DNA of 64,000 nt from Omphalotus guepiniiformis. Lineage: Eukaryota > Basidiomycota > Agaricomycetes > Agaricales > Omphalotaceae. The stretch is from positions 496,001 to 560,000 of the forward strand of contig JAQOOI010000078.1 in the NCBI GenBank assembly GCA_028554645.1, read 5' to 3'. The notes under the pieces are model-generated. The model was not told the DNA's origin, did not search any database, and saw nothing but the letters and a program-made list of their open reading frames with translations. Each line of letters starts with the position of its first letter. Position 1 is the stretch's first letter. Made by a program: the position numbers and the translations under genes. Of this stretch, positions 46,701-56,100 are shown piece after piece.

Positions 46701-47857
46701 GGTGTCTGGAAGGTTGTAAGGTCTCTTGAACTTTCATCAACCAGTCTCTCATCATAGCCAACAAAGATATCCAGCAATCCCAAACATGCTCTTCCAGAAA
46801 AGCTTCTAGCTATATCTGCAGTTGCAGGAGGAATTCCTGAATGTTGGATAGTCACTTTATTGAGTGGTTCCAAACTGTGTACCAATCTTAAGCTTTTTCC
46901 ATCTTTCTTTAAGACACAGAACCATTTAGATCTATAGGATGAACTAGAAGGCTCATAGACACCAGCATCTATCTTGTCCTTGATCATCTTACACACTTGA
47001 TCATAGATCCCTGGAGGTATAGGAATATTCCTTTCCACCCAAGGTGTGTGAGGCAATACTGGAAACTTCACTGGAGGAAAGAATTCTGTATTAAAAGTTC
47101 CACCTTCAGATGCTTCCCATGCAAATGATTTCTCTTGGACTTTCATGAGATGATGTACAAGCTTCATTTCTTCAGGCCATAAGAAACCTTCATTATGATT
47201 CTTGTCTATAATTTCTTTTCTTTCTTGAGTATACCTCTCCCCAGGAGTAAACTCTGGTGGATGAGTAGGTAGCTCAGGCATATCCTTTAACGGATTTCCT
47301 AGGATTTTTCTCTCAATTTGGAACTCTGCAGGCAATGTAGCTTTAACAGGTTTAACTTTTACAGCAACTGGTTTGTACTTTCTTGAAGCCAATACAGTTA
47401 CTAACTCAGCAAACTTGTTTCCATTAGCATCTCTGCTCCATCTAGGTCTAAAAGGCGATTGTTTGTGCTTTTCTTTAACAGATTTACACTTATCAATCCT
47501 CTTTTGTTGACGCTTAGATACTGGTTCCTCATTGTATACAGGCGCTGGTGGAGTATCTAACTCCAGATTTTCATTCAAAGTTTGATTTTCACGCCAGGTA
47601 CAGTACACCTGCTTCTTTTCAGAGTCTACAGAATGATTTAGATATGATCTAACCGTATCTGCAGCACCTTTATCTTTTTCTCTTATGGTGGATTCTGCTG
47701 CAAACACAAATGCTTCAGCCTTTTCAGGTTCTGAGAACAATTTCGCATCTGGCAGCTTAAATCCAGCAATGGTAGCATTTCCATCATCATCTATCTCAAT
47801 ACAAACAGCAACCTCTCCCTGATCTTCTATCAGTTCATTAAGGTCCGATGAAAATTT
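43775..47857 (-). CDS. pol: Pol of the outer element: RT, RNase H and integrase
   Basis: About 1,360 codons, entered by a -1 shift from pro at 47851-47857; no suitable ATG precedes the RT. RT: WFCVLKKDGKSLRLVHSLEP, LGLLDIFVGYDER and the catalytic YIDD in KPYIDDVPV. RNase H: LSVDTSWMAVGFQLYQ, then ETDASYIKGML. Integrase: zinc-binding HDHLGHKGMF...CQVCQ, then core IHVDVFKVSP, VTDNAPQMRAML and NSQANGKIERAH (D, D, E). The C-terminus is acidic and ends in basic residues; no chromodomain is seen, unlike the inner element. The frame is fully open, consistent with a young, potentially competent copy. Confidence 0.92.
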   Translation of the reverse strand, partial: KFSSDLNELIEDQGEVAVCIEIDDDGNATIAGFKLPDAKLFSEPEKAEAFVFAAESTIREKDKGAADTVRSYLNHSVDSEKKQVYCTWRENQTLNENLELDTPPAPVYNEEPVSKRQQKRIDKCKSVKEKHKQSPFRPRWSRDANGNKFAELVTVLASRKYKPVAVKVKPVKATLPAEFQIERKILGNPLKDMPELPTHPPEFTPGERYTQERKEIIDKNHNEGFLWPEEMKLVHHLMKVQEKSFAWEASEGGTFNTEFFPPVKFPVLPHTPWVERNIPIPPGIYDQVCKMIKDKIDAGVYEPSSSSYRSKWFCVLKKDGKSLRLVHSLEPLNKVTIQHSGIPPATADIARSFSGRACLGLLDIFVGYDERLVDESSRDLTTFQTPFGPHRLVKLPMGWTNSVPIYHDDVTYIFRDEIPHVTKPYIDDVPVKGPATRYETPDGGYETIPENSGIRRFVWEHLQNMNRIVQRMKHAGGTFAGTKAFICVAEGDVVGHHVSYEGEKPVERLAEVVLTCDASKWSEKKDIRSFLGTAGQMRMFIKDYAKKARPLTILTGDVPFQMGPAELEAVEMIKDGIRNAPALRPIDYDLSSGITLSVDTSWMAVGFQLYQTDPLDPKKKYYNWMGSITLNEREARFSQPKRELYGLMLALQQTYYQTYGCRELTVETDASYIKGMLDKPSSGPNATINRWIEEIRKFHFTLVHIKGTEHKGPDGLSRPPRGTIPTERAASRDPDSFIDEDDGLPVKFRMGDGETESPFEFESFKDEIDTRGGYLQDVAKSNDDFEDDLQEAIEEERHLNSIRVLLLTQYPVSNSVLQFAQTLVVPEGGTEWTHEHPYREDHRSASTKELDDQLDLIRDWYLHGTQYLTQLSGTLQKKFLSRAVKFFVDRDGRLYRRNDDTGGQHRLVVPKEKRMYMMHAAHDHLGHKGMFATKALIEKRFWWPDLNGDVNWFVKSCQVCQNRKMDLLKIPPTLTHTPSLFQKIHVDVFKVSPASNGCKDVVHGRCALSSWSEGRALRSDNARSLGEWFFDDIICRWGCPDEVVTDNAPQMRAMLKWLEEKYGIKGINISPYNSQANGKIERAHFDIRTALAKATGGDLKRWWWFLKHVFWADRITARKGLGCSPYFLVTGAEPILPLDIVESTWLVKLPDRILTYEELIGYRAQALAKHRTHVQEMISRIDTTKRDTLRQYEEEYRNVIRDFDFKPGTLVQVRNTQVEKNLDRKMYPRYLGPMIVIRRTKGGSYIVAQMDGTVLREKVAAFRVLPHVARYEPIELPENIHELIDLTSEQLEAMVNENTELDSELERDYIFDSIPQLRIPVDDEDLEEFTDEEAASDNDVDEEEPDWDAPMQTRARSSKR

Positions 47858-49230
47858 TGAGTCTCCCCCTCAGGCTTGAGTGGGATACTCGAAGATTTTT
47901 GTGTTTCTGGGACAAGTTTCGGTTCACCGGGTACAGGTTTGACCTTTACTCCATGACCTCTATCATATGTGCCCATTGTACACTTCATTCCACTGTTTGG
48001 ATCTGTGATAGTGATTTCTTGCTCTCCAGTCTCAAAGTTCCTAATTACACTGCTTGTCAACACATCAAATGGTCTCCCCAAGAGAACATCATAAGGCACT
48101 TTATCTATTACATGTATCTGCATATAGATTGTAATCTCCCCAAAGGTAAATGGTACATTCCTAGCTAGTCCCCTTGTTGCTTGTAGTTGCCCATTTGCAC
48201 TTTGCATATGGATTACTGTAGCAGGGTCCCATCTGAGGCCTAAACCAATTGCAACTCTAGTGTCCATTGATACAATTTGAGAGCCACTGTCAATGACTGT
48301 CTCAATTTGCTGGTCAGAGTAGTTTATCTTTGGATAGATTGCCTTTAGACTGTCAGTCTGACTGGCTACTATAATGATCTTATCCCTTTCTTCTGAAGGA
48401 ATATCTCGTTGATATTGATCCACAACATCCTTGTGAACCACTGAACCTTTCTTAAGGTCATCTGTGTCTTCATCTAAGATAATAAACACATCTTCCTTCT
48501 CATAGGCCATATCATCAACATTAACCATATAGGTTGCCTTAGACAGAGTAACATCTTCCTCAAGTTGAGTACCATACTCAGGATCATCTTCATCCCTAAC
48601 CTCTTGAACAAATGCCTTTATAGGCCGTTTATACACTCTACTGTTCTTCAACTTTCTCTGCATGATTTTCTGTAGTGCAGGAGATATAGCAATGAGATCA
48701 CCACTACTAATATCTATCTCAGACCTAAAGATTTTGTCTGCTATTTCTTCAGCAAGACCAGGTTTGAACAATGAGTTTCTAAGCTTGAAATCAGGCTCAG
48801 ATTTGCGCAAAGGCTTTGTATAAACAATAGCATTCTTTGTGTCACTATTCATTCCTTCTCTAGTTCTAGACTGAGTAATATCACCTTCCTTTGACTTGTG
48901 TTGGCTCCCTACAGGCGCTCCCTTTGGTATAGGTGGCCTATCAATTGCCTTTACATTGTCAAATGGTCGGTTAGATACTCTCCGTGCAGTATCGAACTCC
49001 ATGTCAGAGGGAGACTCAGGCTCCTCAGTGTCAGATTCAACAGGTAGCTCAAAACGAACTTGTTCTTTTCTCATGGCAGGGGGTCTGTATTTCTCCTTTT
49101 CAGATGGTTTCAAGGTGGGTAACAAGACTTCCATTTTCTTTCTCTTTGCAAGATTAAAATCCTCAGGAGTTTGACTTGCTCTGTGAGAAGGATGTTGTGA
49201 AAATACATCTTCTACACCAAACTCCTTCAT
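47830..49230 (-). CDS. pro: Protease-bearing ORF (pro) of the outer element
   Basis: 466 residues from ATG 49230, in a third frame between gag and pol. The C-terminal half holds a retropepsin: ETVIDSGSQIVSMD (catalytic DSG) and, about 75 residues later, VPYDVLLGRPF. The N-terminal half is charged and Pro-rich with no known fold. The open frame continues upstream of the ATG to overlap the gag end, so it may be made as a Gag-Pro fusion by -1 shifting, or by its own ATG eight bases after the gag stop. Confidence 0.85.
   Translation of the reverse strand: MKEFGVEDVFSQHPSHRASQTPEDFNLAKRKKMEVLLPTLKPSEKEKYRPPAMRKEQVRFELPVESDTEEPESPSDMEFDTARRVSNRPFDNVKAIDRPPIPKGAPVGSQHKSKEGDITQSRTREGMNSDTKNAIVYTKPLRKSEPDFKLRNSLFKPGLAEEIADKIFRSEIDISSGDLIAISPALQKIMQRKLKNSRVYKRPIKAFVQEVRDEDDPEYGTQLEEDVTLSKATYMVNVDDMAYEKEDVFIILDEDTDDLKKGSVVHKDVVDQYQRDIPSEERDKIIIVASQTDSLKAIYPKINYSDQQIETVIDSGSQIVSMDTRVAIGLGLRWDPATVIHMQSANGQLQATRGLARNVPFTFGEITIYMQIHVIDKVPYDVLLGRPFDVLTSSVIRNFETGEQEITITDPNSGMKCTMGTYDRGHGVKVKPVPGEPKLVPETQKSSSIPLKPEGETQNFHRTLMN
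47851..47857 (-). promoter_or_regulatory. -1 ribosomal frameshift site, pro to pol (outer element)
   Basis: On the coding strand the pro frame reads A AAT TTT, a canonical X XXY YYZ heptamer. The -1 frame (AAA TTT T) is the pol frame, open from here through RT. It lies just before the pro stop at 47830. Confidence 0.65.
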
Positions 49231-49238
49231 TGGAACCT

Positions 49239-50819
49239 CTAGTTTTTCGACTCAGAGGTACTATCTCTCTTCAGAATCTGCTTTTTCTCCGAGTTAGCAA
49301 CTGGAGCTAAATTCTGTAGTGTAGTACAAACATGACTGAACTGCGCAACAAGACTGTTTATAGCATCTAGTGAACTGTTTTGAGAAGGGCCTGCCATTAC
49401 AGCAGTATCCTCTTCTTCAAAGGCATACAGATTCTGGTCAACATGAGTGGGAGATTGGTCCCAACCATGTCTTCTGGCAATTTCCTCAATCTTATCTTTC
49501 TTAGACCGAGTATCTGAAGGATCAGCTCTTGGCCAATACACTCCATCTTTTAATGCCCATTTACCAGCACTGTTTTTGGTCATCCACCCCAACCTGATAA
49601 ATCTAAGTTGATGGGGACAGTCCACAGATCTATGTCCAGGTTCATCACACATGTAGCAATTAGAGTCAGAGTGAGAATTGTTATGAACAGAAGAGACCTG
49701 AGACGACCTAGGAGCACCATTGTGTCCATTTGAATTCATCCCAGACCCAGAATTTTGAATTGGAGCATTCATGTTCATTCTCATGGAGCTAGATGTTACT
49801 TGGGTCATTTTTGCCAAGTTAGCAACTGTCTCTGAGAGCTTTGCAAGAGCTGCCAAATTCGATTCCTGAGCTTGTCTGATCTGATTAAACTGATTCTGGT
49901 GACTATCCACTGTAGCAGACAACTTCATTGCCCATTGGTCTGGTTCTGCCTTCACAGTAGTTGCTACTTGGTATGGATCATACAATTTCCTAGTAGCACT
50001 CTGTTCAGGTGTTGGAAGCGCTCTGGAGTAACCCTCAGCTATGCTAGGACCATTCATGAATAAACCAAAGTTATAACCACCTGCTCTTTTTACAGAACAG
50101 AGTTTCTCAGCCTCAGACATAACATCTTTCAGAGTAAAAGGATCATCTTCTCTCTGAACATGTATGTGGCCATTGATTACTTTGTTTTCCAGACGATCCA
50201 GAAGCTTTCTTCTGAAAGGTTCATCCAATGCACTCAAGAAACCAGCAACAGCTTCTGAGTTAGATACTACAGGTGTAGCACCAGAGGACAGTTTCTCATA
50301 TTCAATCTCATACTCTCTCTTAAATGCCATCAGTTTCTGAATAGCACCAAGCACAATGAGTTTATATTCTTCTACAATAGCATAAAGCTTTTGTCTTGAT
50401 CCCAGACCTCTGTCTGCAGATTCAGGAAAGTTCTTCATCAAAGCCTCCTTAAATGCAAGCCAATCTAAATTTCTGACTGCTTCAAGCCGTTGAAACTCTG
50501 CTTTAGTATGGAACTCCATATATCTGAGAGCCAACATGACCTTTGCAGCATCAGTCTTAGTTCCAGTGGAGACAAAGATATTCTCTAACTCTGCCAACCA
50601 TGCAACTAATTCAGATGGATGTCTCTTGTCAAATATGGGTGCATGCTTCGAAACTTTCGGTAATTTCTCATTTTGCAACTCTAGGATTGCTGGGGCAGGT
50701 ATCTGAATATCCGGTGCAATTCCCAAAGATAGTATCTCGCTCCGTGGAGTTAGATTCTCGGTGGGACCTTGCCCTTGAGTACCTTCTCCAGGATTAGCTT
50801 GTTCACTAGTGGTAGACAT
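49239..50819 (-). CDS. gag: Gag protein of the outer element
   Basis: 526 residues from the first in-frame ATG at 50819 (MSTTSEQANPGEG). The frame is open without ATG a further ~120 codons upstream, so a spliced or non-AUG extension is possible. Capsid-like helical region at roughly residues 60-230 (HPSELVAWLAELENIFV, YMEFHTKAEFQRLEAVR), then a zinc knuckle CYMCDEPGHRSVDC near residue 395. The end reads ESKN followed by TAG within a GAAAAAC shift context. Confidence 0.88.
   Translation of the reverse strand: MSTTSEQANPGEGTQGQGPTENLTPRSEILSLGIAPDIQIPAPAILELQNEKLPKVSKHAPIFDKRHPSELVAWLAELENIFVSTGTKTDAAKVMLALRYMEFHTKAEFQRLEAVRNLDWLAFKEALMKNFPESADRGLGSRQKLYAIVEEYKLIVLGAIQKLMAFKREYEIEYEKLSSGATPVVSNSEAVAGFLSALDEPFRRKLLDRLENKVINGHIHVQREDDPFTLKDVMSEAEKLCSVKRAGGYNFGLFMNGPSIAEGYSRALPTPEQSATRKLYDPYQVATTVKAEPDQWAMKLSATVDSHQNQFNQIRQAQESNLAALAKLSETVANLAKMTQVTSSSMRMNMNAPIQNSGSGMNSNGHNGAPRSSQVSSVHNNSHSDSNCYMCDEPGHRSVDCPHQLRFIRLGWMTKNSAGKWALKDGVYWPRADPSDTRSKKDKIEEIARRHGWDQSPTHVDQNLYAFEEEDTAVMAGPSQNSSLDAINSLVAQFSHVCTTLQNLAPVANSEKKQILKRDSTSESKN
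49242..49248 (-). promoter_or_regulatory. Candidate -1 frameshift site, gag to pro (outer element)
   Basis: Gag ends TCG AAA AAC TAG. The heptamer G AAA AAC resembles the A AAA AAC site used for gag-pro in some retroviruses but has G in first position. The -1 frame (GAA AAA CTA) is the open pro frame. Reinitiation at the pro ATG eight bases later is an alternative. Confidence 0.45.
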
Positions 50820-51311
50820 GTTGTTTCTTTTATCTTTCACAATCCTCACAGGTATTCTCTTATGAGTCAAGGAAAAGAATTGAGGACTATTAAGAAATTT
50901 CCTCTTATTTTTCTTGTATCTAGCTGAAAGTTCAGCAAACTCTGGAAGATTCCTTTCAGGAATAGGACTAAGGGATGATAGAGACGAAAGTGGACTAGAT
51001 TCAGGTTCAGGTGACACTTCTTTCTCCTTTCCTTTTGAACTTTTCCTTCTGGGTAACTGGTTCAGAGGTAATTCTTCTGTTCCAGCTCTCACAGAATTTC
51101 TAGTTTGTCTAGGGTGGGTGCTTTTCCTTGAGCTGCTAATTTTGACAAAGCAAACTCGAAGTATATAGCTATGTTTTCCTTGCAACAACTTCTATAAAGA
51201 TGTAGTTGCTAACTGCAGAACAGAACAAAGTTCAAGCAGGGGAATAGTCCAGATAGGTTCCAGACGCGTGCAAATAGCACAGAAGGGTTCAAATATCAAG
51301 TCTAAAGCCAC

Positions 51312-51329
51312 CCCTCGCGGTGGGCTCCA
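51312..51329 (-). other. Primer binding site of the outer element
   Basis: In element orientation TGGAGCCCACCGCGAGGG begins two bases after the LTR end. It starts with TGG, complementary to the CCA end of tRNAs, implying a tRNA ending ...CCTCGCGGTGGGCTCCA. The tRNA was not identified. This differs from the self-priming inner element. Confidence 0.6.
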
Positions 51330-51331
51330 GA

Positions 51332-53137
51332 TAATGTGCAAGAATTTGACTGAGAGGGAGTCTCAAGAAACAACCTCTAACTCAATTCTAGGGGGGTTTG
51401 TGGAGGTGTGGCTGGCGTTGGCAAAGGTTCCGCACAGTTAAACTCGACAATTGAACTCAATACTGAGCTAGCAAGTGTCTGCAGTCCGCTCTGAACAGGG
51501 TATAAGTGACAGGGCAACTCAAAAACACAGGTTCAAGACAGAGGGCAACTAGTTTCTCAGGGGTTCAGGGGATGGTTCAGGGCAATAATCAGAGTGGGCA
51601 ACTCGATCCAATGGTCCAAACAGTGACAGTATCAATCAGAACAGTAGCAGCAACAGTTTCAGCAGGCAGAACAGCACAGACAGAACAGCAGGGACAGCAA
51701 CAGTTTCAGTATCTCTCTCAAGGTTTGCCACAAGGGACTTTACAGAAGTTTGCACAACTGGTATATTTCTCTATAACTGAACTCCTAAGAGCCAGGCAAT
51801 TTTCGTCTAGAAGAAGTTCTGCTTTGGTAGTGAGCCTAGGCAGTCCTAACTTAAGGAAAAATATCTACAAGTAGGTAGTTCTTATATACAGGTCAGGAAA
51901 TAAATATAGTAAATCTCGAAAATGTAAGGGAATCTGAGCAGAGTAAATAGAATAGATAATAGAAAGACTAATTGAGCAGGGATTGGTGTCTTTTTAGGTA
52001 TTTTTGTAGGTATTTTTCAGTTAGATACTGTCATGTATAGGTATCTTGGGTATAAAAATTGTTATAAAAATCGCTTTGTCCATATAGTGGCTTGGCAATC
52101 AAGTCCAGGGTATCTAACCAGGGTGTACAGCACGCAATATCAGTCCAGAATGGTGCCATATGACAACATCTTTTATGATTTTGAAATTTGCAACTCTTTT
52201 GGATTTCCTAACTGGGGGCTGCTGGTGAGGTTCCTAGCAGATCCAGTGGTTATTTCTTCGTTTCAGAGGTCATCTAGACCCTACTCCGTTGTTACTATCA
52301 TCCACAAGCTGTACAGTAGCACATGTGTCTATCTGACCAGATCTTGCATCTGATTTGTCTCCAGGAGGTACTTCTCCTTTTAGCTGGTTCTAGCAACAAG
52401 CTATGGGCAGTTTTATGTCCCAATAATCGTTTCTTCTTCCCTATTTGGGTGTCCGGGTTCAGGGTATCACTCAGTTAGATGCTACATTTCAGAGGGATAC
52501 TCCAGAATCAACATCTAGCTCCATGGTAGGATAGCTTGAGTATCTAACTCCATTCCTCAGAAATGACTTAGAGGATTTTTTTCCTCTTTAGCCAACAGAC
52601 AAAAGGTGGTTCACAAGTAGTAACACCATCCTAAACATAGTACCAAATGTACAACATATTTCTCTGGTCAGAACAATACAAGATTGTCTGCACTCTCAGC
52701 ATTCAGTCTTTACAGCCAACCTGAGTTAGCAAGACCAGCTGGAGTTAGGTAGTCCCGTGGACTTAGATGTTTCTCAGATTGAATTGTAACTTCTATCATT
52801 CCCTTGGATTACAATCAAACAACACTCATGAGAGTTTCTAGTCTTTAGAGGGTGGGTCTAACCAACTCAACTTAGCATGGAACATTGGTACTCCAATACA
52901 AAGTGAGAGGCAAAACTAGTATCTCTCTCCATGATCCCATTGGTCACAGTTGCTAAGTACCATATCATGTACTGTAGCTAACTCTACACTCAGGCTTGAG
53001 TAACTGAGTGTGTTCTCATGTTTCAACTAGCAGTCTGGGTGAGCTCTAGTCCTCATTGTTCAGTTTCCAATGTTTGAACAACCAAAATCTTTCTCAATCT
53101 GCATGATTTCAAGCCTAGACCGCTTTTAGTCGCGACA
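51332..53137 (-). repeat. LTR of the outer element (5' LTR in element orientation)
   Basis: 1,806 bp, apparently identical to 30395-32200, followed by the right GCGC target duplication and then directly by Helitron coding sequence. Confidence 0.93.
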
Positions 53138-53141
53138 GCGC

Positions 53142-56100
53142 GTCGGCAGTGACCGTTCTGGGCTTTCGATCGTCAGCGAAGGTCCAGAGACGTAGGACCC
53201 GTTTGAAAAAGCTTCAAACTGAGGCCATGGACCCGAACGCGTTTCCTTTCCCCCCTGAACCTCTTGATGATTGCCTTGCACAAACTGTCGTAGCTAACGC
53301 CTGCAAGAAAATGGAAGCTGGAAACATTGAGGAGGCTGGGTGTGCTGTGTGTGGTCAGTTGACTCCCCGGGTTGAGTTGTCGAGGCTGAAGGCAGTGAAG
53401 GGCCACCTCGACATATTGCGCAAATCCGGTGTCACCCGCTTGCCTCGCAAGTCAGCAACTGACCCAATCAGAGAATTCACGTCGCCGATCATAGACCGTG
53501 CTTGCAGTGAAATCTGTTCAGGGTGTCGCGCCAGTCTTCGAAACGACACATTACCTGATCTAGCACTGGCGAAGGGACTGTGGCTTGGAGAGGTACCCCC
53601 TGAGCTTTCAGGACTTCGCTATATGGAAAGACTTTTAGTTGCAAAAGTATGTTCCTCCTGCTGTTTTGTCAAGCTCTCCACAGGACGTCGGAAGATGAAG
53701 GCCAACATCATAGCTTTTGAATCACCTGTGCCAAAAATATACAATGAGCTGCCCCCCCCACGAGCAGACATGGACGACGTGCTCGCTATTTTGTTCACTG
53801 GTCCTGTGAAACCCACTGAGGCAGATTTCAAGCGCACCCCGTTCCTGGTAAGACGAAACGAGATTAAACGTGCTTTACAATGGCTAATACTAAATCATTC
53901 AGATTACGCCGACGTAGTTATATCAGATGCTAATTTGGCTCAATACGACGAGAGCGCGCCTCCGTGTTCCGTTGAATGGAAACAAATGGACACAAACAAG
54001 ACTCCTGAGGGTACAAGCGTGCACGATATGGAGGAGGAAGATGGGGTTGAGTCTGGCCAATGTTCCTTTTCTGTTCATGGTCTCACAGGCGAGGACATGA
54101 ACGGACGGGGTTATACAGTGGCTCAGCTTAAGGCCAAAGCATTTCAACACTTCGATAACGGCGGTAAAGTTTTGGCTGTGGGCCATGCTCAACAACCGCT
54201 TTCGCTCTGGAATAACCCTCGGTTATACCCGAAAATGTTTCCTTGGTTGTTTCCTTATGGTCTAGGTGGTTTAGGGACCGCACACCTCTCCACGCAAGCA
54301 CACGCTAAGTATCTGCTTATGTATCATGATAAGCGCTTTCAGACAGACATACACTTCCCTTTTGTCGTCTTCAGTCACCTCCAAATGAAAAAATCCAGTG
54401 ACAGCGGTTGGCTATTAGCTAATAAATCGGCTTTCAGTAGTATTGCAGATCGTCTTCTCAATCTGAATCTTTCCGTGCTATCGTCTCTTGCCAAACGGTT
54501 AGCTGACGGTGAAGTCGTGAAAGACCGCACCTCCGACGAGGAAGCATGTTATAAAATGCTCACTGACCTTGATCATATTGCCAAGGAGGTGGATGGCTCT
54601 ACTACGTCAAAAAAATACATGCGTCAAGAGATATGGTCCCTTATAGCCCACAAAGGTGCTCCTTCCTGGTACATAACCCTCTCTCCTGCTGATGAGCGTC
54701 ACCCGATCTGCATATATTGGGCTGGTTCTGACATACCCTTTCGCCCTGAATTGTCAATTGAAAATGATGAACGTATCAGGCGGGTTTGCGCAAATCCAGT
54801 AGCGGCTGCGAGATTCTTCCATTTCATGGTCGAGACGTTCATCACGGATGTTTTGGGCATGGACAGCAGTCAACGAGGTATCTACGGCGATCATAACGCT
54901 CACTACGGCACCGTGGAACAACAAGGCAGGCTTACTCTTCACCTGCATCTCATGCTCTGGCTCAAAAACTCGGTTAATCCACAAGTGATGAGGGATCGCA
55001 TTCTGGATCCTGCGTCAGACTGGCAGACAAAAATTGTTCAATGGTTAGAGAGTGTCCATTGCGGGGAATATTTGAACGGTACCCACGCTGAGGTCACCGA
55101 GAGAGTCGCTAAGGCGCAGTCATCAGCTGTTTACCGTAGTCCGGTTGAAACCTTGCCCGTGCCGCCTCCTGCTCGGTGTAGAGCACACGACCCGCCACGA
55201 CCCGCAGAGTGTGATGTATGTGGAGCTAATTCTAAGTGGTCAGAAGAGTTTGGAGACACTGTTGATGATCTGATCAGTCGATCGAACGTGCACAATTGCC
55301 AACGAAACCTCCGCAAAGACGGGTCTACGAAACTCAATCATCTCTACAAAGGTTGTAAGGACAACAAGTGGGGCAGGTGTAAGGCCCGTTTTCCTCGAGC
55401 TCTGTACGAGAAGACGCTAGTAGATCCCGATACGGGTGGTATCTATATGAAGAAAGGTGAGCCGTGGCTCAATATGTTCACGCCTGTGTTGACTTATCTT
55501 TTCCGGTGCAACACAGATGTTACGAATCTCACTTCAGGTACTGCAATTAAAGCAGTTGTTTTGTATGTCTCAGACTACATAACGAAGGCATCGCTCAAGA
55601 CACACGTGGTGTTCGACTGCATAAGGACTATATTTTCTAAAAACCTGGAGTTGGTTTCCGGGAATATCTCAAGCCACGAAAAAGCTAGGCGGTTGATGAC
55701 GAAAGTGGTCAATCTGCTGACCACAAAAATGGAGATGGGCGCACCAATGGTGTGTTTATATCTTTTAGGAAATCCCGATCATTACACTGATCATGTATTT
55801 AGGCCCTTTTTCTGGAGCAATTTTGTTACGGAAGCGAGGCAGTTTTGGCACGCAAAAGATCCCACTGAACCGGAGCAAAAGGTTGCGTTGCTCAAACAAG
55901 AAGGTCGTCTTGTTGCCTTTTCACCGGTTGATGACTATGTGCACAGGCCAATTGAGTTGGAGGACATGTCTCTTTACGATTATGTGAGACGGTGCACCAG
56001 AGTAACTTTATCCAGAGCAAAGCTCAAGAGTAAGTCAGTTCCCGTATCTGTGGTAGACGAAGATGACCTGAGTCACACCGATTCCGATGTTGCAGACGAC

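Larger units (their letters stand above)
30395..53137 (-). mobile_element. Large Ty3/Gypsy LTR retrotransposon with two antisense genes
   Basis: Total span is 22,743 bp, or about 16.5 kb without the inner element. In its own (minus) orientation the order is 5' LTR 53137-51332, primer binding site, gag, pro, pol (RT, RNase H, integrase), an antisense gene, [inner element], a second antisense gene, a polypurine tract and 3' LTR 32200-30395. The two LTRs appear identical over 1,806 bp, so insertion is recent. Integrase follows RT/RNase H, as in Ty3/Gypsy elements. The coding part occupies only 43,775-50,819; the remaining ~5 kb near the 3' LTR carries genes on the opposite strand, which is unusual. 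It sits inside the Helitron gene and has inactivated it. Confidence 0.9.
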
